Shown piece by piece: positions 16,301 to 21,473 of a stretch of 21,473 nucleotides of DNA. Origin of the DNA: Candidatus Brocadiaceae bacterium. GTDB taxonomy: Bacteria > Planctomycetota > Brocadiia > SM23-32. The stretch spans positions 1-21,473 of the forward strand of contig PUNP01000387.1 in the NCBI GenBank assembly GCA_003551785.1, written 5' to 3'. The first letter of the stretch is position 1, and each line of letters starts with the position of its first letter. The notes beneath the pieces were generated by a model. The model worked only from the letters and a program-made list of their open reading frames with translations, ran no database searches and was not told where the DNA came from. The translations under genes and the position numbers were made by a program.

Positions 16301-18281
16301 GGGTACCGGTGCGTCGGTCAGCCTCAGAGCACCGGAACTCGACCTGCCCGTGCAGGAAGTGCGGTGGAACCTGCACGTACCGCGCGAATACCGGATAATC
16401 AGCAGCCGCGGAAACATGGAACTGCTGCGCCGCGACAGTTGGTACGAGCACGGGCTGCCCGGGGCTGTGTACCAGCGCGTCCTCAGGGCATGGCCCGCCA
16501 TCCGTTTTGTTCTGCTCGTTCTGGCGCTGATAACCGCTGTCGTCTCCGTTCCGGCACTGGTGATTTGCATTATAATAATAATTGGACGTCGCCTTGGCCC
16601 GTTACTGCACGGTGAAGACGACGGGCGGTTAAAGCCCATACTCGCGGCCGTTCGCTCCGGACGCTGGGTGCTGATGGGGCTCCTTATCGTGCTGGTGCTC
16701 GCCGTCCTTGCCAGTATGCTGATGCCCGCGCTCGGGCGTGCTAGATCGGAAGCACGATCCGCAGCATCAAGCAGCAACCTCAGGCAGATCGGACTGGCAA
16801 TAGCCATGTACAGGGGGCAGTACGCCGAACAGCTCCCACCGGACCTGGAGACTCTGCTGGAGGCCGGGTTCATTGATAACGAACAACTGCTTATCTCGCC
16901 GACTACCGGCGAGCGTTACCGCTACATCGGACCGATCGATACAAAGACCGCCGGGCCTGACACACCGCTGGCCTGGGATGCGCCGGACGAGCGGGGTGGC
17001 CGAGTAACACTGTTCATGGACACGAGCGTCCGCTATGTCCGGGCAGATGAAAGGTTAGCCGGCCGTGCGGAAGCTGCAATCGAAGATTTTGCCGACTATG
17101 AAACCGCTGCTGATTTCAGGGAAGGCTTTGAACGCGACCCGTACGCGGAAGAACGCGATGTGCTTGGCATGAGGCGACGTAAAGAACCTGAGCCGGAAGA
17201 AGCCGGGCCGCCCGCACCGAGGGAATGGGAACTCGAAAGACGCGCCGAAATGGCCGAGAGCGCTGTTCAACGTCACAGTTATGAACGTGCGCGGCAGCAG
17301 GTCGGCGAGATGCAGCGGAACATCGACATGGCCGAATCATACCGCCGGCGCGGCCTGCTCGATGAAGCCGAAAAGGAGCTTCGCCAGGTGCTGGAGATCG
17401 ATCCCGAAAGCGCGGCCGCGCAGCGCGGGCTCGACCGTATCCAGAGACTTCAGCAGGACGTGGATGTTCCGGCAGACCAAATGGAGGATTTGGACACCGA
17501 AACTCGCCGCTCCTACGCACTCGGCGCTCTGATGACCTATTCCGAACAGTTTGATCGTGAGCTGGATGAGGGCTGGCGCGCTGAGCTGCCGGCAACCGGC
17601 GACGAGCAGCGCATATTGACATTGGCCTCCGGACTTGAGGACACAGCCCTGCTGCCCTCCGGTGCGCGCGCGGAGCACAGCGAAAGCGAACTGATCGTTA
17701 CCGGCACCGAAACGGAGGTGGAACGTGCGCTGGAGGCGGCGTCCGCCCTGCAGGCCCGGATGGCCGAGGAGGCGCGTCAACTCACGCAGCGCCGCCGGCG
17801 TCTTGAGGAGGAGGTGGCGGCACGCCGACGCGCCGAAGCGCGCCGCCGGCAGGCCGTGCAGCAGACCCGCCCCACCGCGAGCACCGGCATGGTGAGCACC
17901 AGCCGCGCAGCGGGCCCGCTCCCGATCGAGATCGCCTTCCCCGCCTTCGACACCGAACGCTACCCCTTCCATATGGACTATGCGGGCACGGCCCAACCGC
18001 GGCTCGAAGTAACCTGCCTGCGTTCGGGCGTGGCAATGGTTTTGCAGGGCGCGCTCGCCGCACTGGCCTGGCTGCTCATTTGCCTGACGGCCTGGCGTGC
18101 GCCGCGCGCGGGACTGGGGCTGGGCGTCGTTTCGGCCGCAATGCTAATGTATATGCTGCATATCGGCGCCGCGGATCAATACGCGGTCATGGCACTGGCA
18201 GGGGTGATTCTGGCCCTGCCTTTAGTGATGGTGCGGCTGAGCAGGAAAGTTCGAGGGAAATTGGCACAGCAAAACATATAG
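13356..18281 (+). CDS. very large exported, membrane-anchored protein with embedded pseudopilin-like segment, unknown function
   Basis: The 1641-residue protein starts with a signal peptide (MYRSHAVRLLTTLSILTVIT..., likely cut after PASA near 27); AGGAGG at 13345-13350 supports this start. Residues 30-1045 are a series of beta-type modules; one sub-pattern (LxLPEGLxxxxVxGxxVxxW...G.xxLxxxxE) recurs near 63, 415, 583, 752 and 922. A membrane helix follows at about 1049-1078. A second at 1104-1127 (VLMGLLIVLVLAVLASMLM) leads into ALGRARSEARS and NLRQIGLAIAMY (1141-1152), then LAWD...GGRVTLFMDTSV (1205-1225): the layout of PVC-type prepilins without the usual cleavage site. Next come a TPR-like segment (about 1325-1365), a stretch with IVTGTETEVERALE resembling secretin N-domains, an Arg/Glu-rich helix (1468-1504) and C-terminal membrane helices (about 1555-1630). 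The GC content is higher than in lpxB. A paralogue begins at 19836. The function is unknown. Confidence 0.85.
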   Translation: MYRSHAVRLLTTLSILTVITGISPASAQNNDLTVSASYTLREESTFAAAEARFNLNLHGDRPRRVALLPVGIPLLSVHTSTRKIAVSQKEGHYIARLPHSGKFEITLRFRLPITESAGVRSVNLPLMEKAVNQVSLHLGQPGMAVRTHPATPTDTVAHADTTTATLYPAGRRSISISWFPEELDVEPEAVFETVESSIIDLIHGAVARETLLTLNIRRGGLEWFEIGIPPGVDVLDVERYQQVFGRRQPTHEPSFRNTEDIDSWHTEGTDSDRRLIVFFRRAVKEPIVLRISSEQRPDPDSDTFTVEPFEPSGADRRRGQIMVMQAPEHKVVTDVISGMNRTEEKDIRLFPSWLLRSQEIAAAYEFHRLPASLHAAARPLPPRITASVQSHVRFQEGLVDMESHVRFRAESRAVDSLRLALEEGLMVLSVEGPKVTGWEVADAILHVRLTEPVKGEGEFTLSAVEHLRRIDGVLAPKIRVKDAERQEGSVGLSTTEDIGLVHREAVGYRQVDTTELSDWLRSRRPELAYTYELSGERDARRLALSTRLIRPELNVEGVGVAIIGEEAVEEEYMFSLEISRRPMFRLMIRLPEGLTPVNLFGDRVADWEYHPESGVIAVRFDRGLLGATRIQLFGERRRSEDPSTVFTGGVTVSGADHLTGFFGVGTDANLDLQPISVQSAVPIDARRTHALISTHDAVNTAFKWSGEDWGIICSTESLEPLISTETDTQLVFGVGIIRARTDITLNIERASVQELHVELPEGAVPGDVDGMDVQDAPIRDGRWAIRLADPVRGEHTLSLHYELSPEQRGERVNFGGVRLPQAHRQRGALSAFTSDPRLEVSVSHLENFRHSAPADTGHPDELPSLGTYSYTRPERRIEFDLRGHIMDAGVRLRADEVDMASVLKRKGGSVHYMRCRLQNAGEQYFSFRLPENTLLWGTYVGEEPVRPIVDEQNTVFVPLLDTPREKGFDLAVIWSQPSERQLGTGASVSLRAPELDLPVQEVRWNLHVPREYRIISSRGNMELLRRDSWYEHGLPGAVYQRVLRAWPAIRFVLLVLALITAVVSVPALVICIIIIIGRRLGPLLHGEDDGRLKPILAAVRSGRWVLMGLLIVLVLAVLASMLMPALGRARSEARSAASSSNLRQIGLAIAMYRGQYAEQLPPDLETLLEAGFIDNEQLLISPTTGERYRYIGPIDTKTAGPDTPLAWDAPDERGGRVTLFMDTSVRYVRADERLAGRAEAAIEDFADYETAADFREGFERDPYAEERDVLGMRRRKEPEPEEAGPPAPREWELERRAEMAESAVQRHSYERARQQVGEMQRNIDMAESYRRRGLLDEAEKELRQVLEIDPESAAAQRGLDRIQRLQQDVDVPADQMEDLDTETRRSYALGALMTYSEQFDRELDEGWRAELPATGDEQRILTLASGLEDTALLPSGARAEHSESELIVTGTETEVERALEAASALQARMAEEARQLTQRRRRLEEEVAARRRAEARRRQAVQQTRPTASTGMVSTSRAAGPLPIEIAFPAFDTERYPFHMDYAGTAQPRLEVTCLRSGVAMVLQGALAALAWLLICLTAWRAPRAGLGLGVVSAAMLMYMLHIGAADQYAVMALAGVILALPLVMVRLSRKVRGKLAQQNI

Positions 18282-18309
18282 GTCATATAAGTCCTATACG
18301 ACCTATACC
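18277..18309. repeat. 9-base tandem repeat array, left of the ATPase gene
   Basis: Units TATAGGTCA, TATAAGTCC, TATACGACC and a partial TATACC follow without gaps. The first unit contains the stop codon of the large gene. The same type of unit (TATACGTCC twice) recurs at 19741-19761 on the other side of the ATPase gene. Confidence 0.6.
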
Positions 18310-18397
18310 GTACCGGGAACAAAGCCTGTGCATTTTTGACTGTGTCGGCAGAGGACGCACAGCCGTATAATTGCCTGACGGATGACATAGATGAACC

Positions 18398-18444
18398 GAA
18401 TTTAGCTAAATTCAGTCCGCAAACAGACGCAATTTAGCTAAATT
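18398..18444. promoter_or_regulatory. twin palindromes upstream of the ATPase gene, putative operators
   Basis: GAATTTAGCTAAATTC (18398-18413) is a perfect 16-bp palindrome. AATTTAGCTAAATT (18431-18444) repeats its 14-bp core. Centres are 32 bases apart, close to three helical turns, so a dimeric protein could bind both on one face. A weak promoter, TTGATG (18448-18453) and TAATAT (18471-18476) 17 bases apart, follows immediately; it would start transcription at about the ATG at 18485. Confidence 0.5.
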
Positions 18445-18484
18445 TAGTTGATGAGCAATGTTTTTTATGGTAATATCGTCCATT

Positions 18485-19627
18485 ATGGAACATAACAAAT
18501 ATATATATCAGGCACAATTGAAAAATCTTGCCGGCTTGGTTCAGCCCCAAAAAGTGATCTGCTTATACGGCCCCAGGCGTGTAGGAAAAACGACTTTAGT
18601 AGACCGTTATGCATCCGGACTCGATGCCGATGTTTTGTCCGTTACGGGCGAAGATATTCATGTGAAGGATTATATGGAGAGTCAGTCCATATCAAAACTA
18701 CAATCTTTTGCTTCCGGATATGATGTACTAATCGTGGATGAAGCTCAGTATCTCGATAACATTGGCCTGAACCTCAAGCTGCTGGTCGACCATATGCCGG
18801 ATTTAAAAATCGTCGCTACCGGCTCCTCATCTTTCGATTTAGCCAACAGAGCGGGGGAACCGCTCACGGGACGCAAATATACTCTGTTGCTTTTACCGTT
18901 ATCCCAGATGGAACTGCATGATACTGAAGCGGCGCATCAGACGCAAGCGAACCTGGAGTCGCGTCTGATTTACGGTGCCTATCCGGAAGTGGTTTTAATG
19001 CAGAGCGACCGGGAGCGCCGGCTTTACCTCAATGAATTGATAAACTCCTACCTGCTCAAGGACATACTTCAACTGGAAGGTATCAAACATTCGGATAAAC
19101 TTTCACGTCTGCTGCAGATGCTGAGTTTTCAAGTCGGTCAGGAAGTTTCGATGTCAGAGTTGGGACGGAAATTAGGAATGGGCAAAAATACCGTCCACAG
19201 TTACCTCAATCTGCTGGAAAAAGTTTTTGTTATTTACAACCGGCAGGGGTTTGCCAGGAATTTACGGAAGGAGATCACCAAAACGCGTCGCTATTATTTC
19301 TATGACAACGGTGTACGTAATGCTTTAATCAACAATTTCAACGGCCTTCAGTTAAGAGATGATACCGGAGCGCTGTGGGAAAACTATTGTATCACCGAGC
19401 GACTCAAGCGGAACCTCTATACCAACAGAAACGTTTCCAGTTATTTTTGGCGCACGTACGATCAACAGGAAATCGATCTCGTGGAAGAGCAGGACGGTCA
19501 GTGCCGAGCATATGAAATTAAATGGAGTCCCCGATGGGAAAAGCCGCCTAAATCCTGGGAAAAGGCCTATCCCGACGCCTCCTATAATGTGATCCACCGG
19601 GAGAATTATCTGGATTTTATCACATGA
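18485..19627 (+). CDS. AAA ATPase with DUF4143 domain (AAA_14/DUF4143 type)
   Basis: A 380-residue protein from the ATG at 18485; upstream in-frame starts at 18458 and 18467 add nine or six residues lacking family similarity. The N-terminal AAA domain has Walker A GPRRVGKTT (29-37), Walker B VLIVDEAQYL (81-90) and the sensor-like ATGSSSFDL (111-119). The C-terminal DUF4143 part contains a winged-helix-like segment (SMSELGRKLGMGKNTVHSYL, about 218-237) and a PD-(D/E)xK-like EIDLV...AYEIKW. This family is widespread, often in accessory positions, and its cellular role is not settled. It sits alone between two large paralogous genes of higher GC content, with twin palindromes upstream and 9-base repeats on both sides, which suggests a later insertion. 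Confidence 0.9.
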   Translation: MEHNKYIYQAQLKNLAGLVQPQKVICLYGPRRVGKTTLVDRYASGLDADVLSVTGEDIHVKDYMESQSISKLQSFASGYDVLIVDEAQYLDNIGLNLKLLVDHMPDLKIVATGSSSFDLANRAGEPLTGRKYTLLLLPLSQMELHDTEAAHQTQANLESRLIYGAYPEVVLMQSDRERRLYLNELINSYLLKDILQLEGIKHSDKLSRLLQMLSFQVGQEVSMSELGRKLGMGKNTVHSYLNLLEKVFVIYNRQGFARNLRKEITKTRRYYFYDNGVRNALINNFNGLQLRDDTGALWENYCITERLKRNLYTNRNVSSYFWRTYDQQEIDLVEEQDGQCRAYEIKWSPRWEKPPKSWEKAYPDASYNVIHRENYLDFIT

Positions 19628-19835
19628 ACATGAGCCGGAAAGTCCTGAGCTCGTGCTTAGCTACAGGGAAGGCGACGACCCCACTAACAATTCCTGCTAA
19701 GGCACTGCACAGGCTTGAAACGGACACTGCAATGCTCTTTTATACGTCCTATACGTCCTATTTTTCGGTCAAAAAATTGATTTGCGAACAAGATTTTAGG
19801 TAAAAAACTGTTTTCACTTTCGAGGAGAAAAAACC
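19628..19835. other. intergenic region between the ATPase gene and the second large gene
   Basis: No reliable gene is seen. A 59-codon frame starts at 19624 within the ATPase stop, but its last third is made of the 9-base repeats, so it is not accepted. AGGAG at 19822-19826, nine bases before the ATG at 19836, serves the next gene. Confidence 0.4.
19741..19761. repeat. 9-base tandem repeat array, right of the ATPase gene
   Basis: TATACGTCC occurs twice in tandem (19741-19758) and is followed by TAT. The stretch GTCCTATACGTCCTAT matches 18291-18306 (GTCCTATACGACCTAT) at 15 of 16 positions, in the same orientation. Confidence 0.6.
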
Positions 19836-21473
19836 ATGTTGGTAAAAAATCTCAAAAGACGGGAAGGGATACGTGCCGCAGCCGCCCTCAGGCCGGCGGC
19901 CATTCTGACGCTACTGATGCTGCTGTGCGCGCTGATACCCGCCAGAGCTTTGCATGCGGAAGAAACGGAACGGGAAAACAGCGACACGGCGCCCGTCGTC
20001 ATCCGGCGCGCCGAAATCCGCGGCGAAGCAGGCGGTAAACTCGCCCGGTTCAGCATGTCGCTCGATGTGCGTTCCTACGACGATGGACAGGCCCGAAAAA
20101 TGCTCTTACCCGCCGATATCGCCGTCACACGCTGGTCGGTCAAGAGCGGCTTTTTTCGCCCCGACGGTTACATAAACCGCACGCGGGACGGGGTCGAAAT
20201 GGTGCTGGAAGGTAAAGGCGAATACAACGTAAAAATAGATTTCGTCCTGCCGGTAATCGAGGAGGCACGACGCCGCTCCGTCACCGTCCCGCTGGTACAG
20301 GCCCTGGTGTCAGACACAAAGATCGAAATCCCCGGACGCGATCTGGAAGTTACCGCCCAGCCCGACCTAAGCATGGAAACGCTCGAAGTGAACGATTCAA
20401 CTCTGGTGAAGCTCTACGGCGGCGACGGCGAAGTGACCGTCGGGTGGCGGCCTGAAATCCCCGTGCGGGTACTCGAACCGGTCGTTTTCGCTGACCAGAC
20501 GCTCCATGCGTCCATAGGACACGGAGTGATGCGCATCGACTCAGGCATTGACTACTCCATCGTCCAGGGCGGCATGGAGAATCTGCAGTTAAAGTTCCCC
20601 GCCGAATGCAGCCTGCTCAATATTCAGGGGCGTGATATTCGCACCTGGGAGGTTCAGGACGCCGAAGACGGCATGCAGGTACTCGAGGTTGAACTGGAGC
20701 GAGAAATAACCGGTGATTATTCTCTCCGCCTGACGTTGGAAAAGATGCTGCCGGAAACCGAGATGGTGGTTGACCTCCCGGCGGTCAAACCGTTGAATGT
20801 CAACCGTGAGAAAGGACAGGTCGCCGTCTCGGCCGCGCGCGGCATTCACGTAGAGACGCACGATATGCAGGGGATCGGCCCTATGGACGTGCGCGAGATC
20901 AAAGAAGTGAGCATCAGCAACGGACGGCAACTACGACTCGGATACCGCTACCTCGAGCGGCCATTCTCGCTGGCACTGCGCATCGGTGAGATAAAACCCA
21001 AAATATCCGCCGAAATACTCACACTCGCGCGCGCCGGGATGGACTCGATGCGGCTGGACTCCCGCATCAATTACACGATACGCGACGCCAGCGTGTTTGA
21101 GTTCACAATCGGACTTGACGAGGGGCTCCGGCTGGTCGATATCACCGGGGAAAATATCAATAACTGGCAACTGGACGAAACGAGTCGCGAACTGACGGTC
21201 TCGCTGCGCTCGCAGGCCGAGGGCGAATACGAACTGCGGGTCGAGACCGAGTTCGACTTCCGGGAACACAACACGGAAAAAGTCAGAACACCCGCTGTTA
21301 CAGCCCGCAACGTGGAACGGGAGATCGGCTATGTGGCCGTGCTGCCGGGCACGGGTGCCAATGTAGAGACCAATGAACTGACCGGCATCAGCCAGATCAA
21401 TGTCGAGGAACTCCCGGCACCGCTGCGTGAACATCAACCGGACCTGGGTTTCCGCTACATCCGTCCCGGCTAC
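19836..21473 (+). CDS. second large exported protein, paralogue of the 1641-residue protein, 3' end outside window
   Basis: The frame is open from the ATG at 19836 to the edge of the window (546 codons, no stop). A signal peptide is visible (basic start, hydrophobic AAILTLLMLLCALIP, cut probably after ALHA near residue 40). The next 110 residues (about 88-160) correspond to the N-terminal module of the first large protein: MLLPADIAVTRW against LLPVGIPLLSV, GEYNVKIDFVLPV against GKFEITLRFRLPI, and RRRSVTVPLVQA against GVRSVNLPLMEK. The beta-type repeat pattern recurs near 247 (LQLKFPAECSLLNIQGRDIRTW) and 422 (FEFTIGLDEGLRLVDITGE). AGGAG lies nine bases upstream. GC is high, as in the first protein. 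Whether it also carries membrane and pseudopilin segments cannot be seen. The function is unknown. Confidence 0.8.
   Translation, partial: MLVKNLKRREGIRAAAALRPAAILTLLMLLCALIPARALHAEETERENSDTAPVVIRRAEIRGEAGGKLARFSMSLDVRSYDDGQARKMLLPADIAVTRWSVKSGFFRPDGYINRTRDGVEMVLEGKGEYNVKIDFVLPVIEEARRRSVTVPLVQALVSDTKIEIPGRDLEVTAQPDLSMETLEVNDSTLVKLYGGDGEVTVGWRPEIPVRVLEPVVFADQTLHASIGHGVMRIDSGIDYSIVQGGMENLQLKFPAECSLLNIQGRDIRTWEVQDAEDGMQVLEVELEREITGDYSLRLTLEKMLPETEMVVDLPAVKPLNVNREKGQVAVSAARGIHVETHDMQGIGPMDVREIKEVSISNGRQLRLGYRYLERPFSLALRIGEIKPKISAEILTLARAGMDSMRLDSRINYTIRDASVFEFTIGLDEGLRLVDITGENINNWQLDETSRELTVSLRSQAEGEYELRVETEFDFREHNTEKVRTPAVTARNVEREIGYVAVLPGTGANVETNELTGISQINVEELPAPLREHQPDLGFRYIRPGY

Noticed and set aside
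18336..18371. TTGACT and TATAAT upstream of the ATPase gene as a promoter
   Set aside because: The hexamers are good but 24 bases apart, too far for a sigma-70 promoter.
19624..19803. 59-codon frame overlapping the ATPase stop by ATGA
   Set aside because: Its last third is translation of the 9-base repeats (TSYTSYF) and there is no ribosome binding site; a chance frame is more likely.
1..21473. CRISPR arrays, tRNA or rRNA genes
   Set aside because: No regularly spaced repeats with unique spacers, and no cloverleaf or rRNA-like sequence was noticed on either strand by eye.

Overview
The window looks like a chromosomal piece of an anaerobic, Gram-negative bacterium of the PVC superphylum (Planctomycetota, Lentisphaerota or Kiritimatiellota; I cannot decide which). 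The evidence is a lipid A gene (lpxB), a ferredoxin-dependent 2-oxoacid oxidoreductase cluster, a DUF1080 sugar-hydrolase-like gene of the type abundant in that group, and a pseudopilin-like segment matching the 'NLRQIG' prepilins typical of it. No rRNA, tRNA or CRISPR array was seen.

Left part (1-4930): a transposase remnant open at the left edge, a spacer that may hold a decayed minus-strand gene, then a tight plus-strand run: xseB (exonuclease VII small subunit), nadK, and the delta, alpha, beta and gamma subunits of a VorB-type 2-oxoacid:ferredoxin oxidoreductase, possibly followed by a 41-residue small protein. Overlaps of 4 and 32 bases tie xseB, nadK and the ferredoxin subunit together.

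Middle part (4931-12986): housekeeping metabolism on both strands: trpE (minus), a small two-helix membrane protein (plus), a histone-deacetylase-family amidohydrolase directly behind glyA (both minus), a DUF1080 protein (minus), a class I aminotransferase (plus) and lpxB (plus). Two spacers carry copies of a 62-base dispersed repeat (50/62 identical), one beside a pair of mutually exclusive inverted repeats.

Right part (12987-21473): the unusual region. A 267-bp MITE-like element with perfect 30-bp terminal inverted repeats and a 4-bp target duplication precedes a visibly GC-richer 1641-residue gene. That protein has a signal peptide, about 1000 residues of repeated beta-type modules, a membrane helix, an embedded pseudopilin-like segment, a TPR-like segment, an Arg/Glu-rich helix and C-terminal membrane helices. 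A second gene with a recognisably similar N-terminal module and repeats starts at 19836 and runs off the window. Between them sits an AAA ATPase of the AAA_14/DUF4143 type with two identical palindromes upstream, flanked on both sides by short arrays of a 9-base repeat (TATACGTCC type). The two large paralogues are the best candidates for an undescribed envelope-associated system; their function is not known to me.
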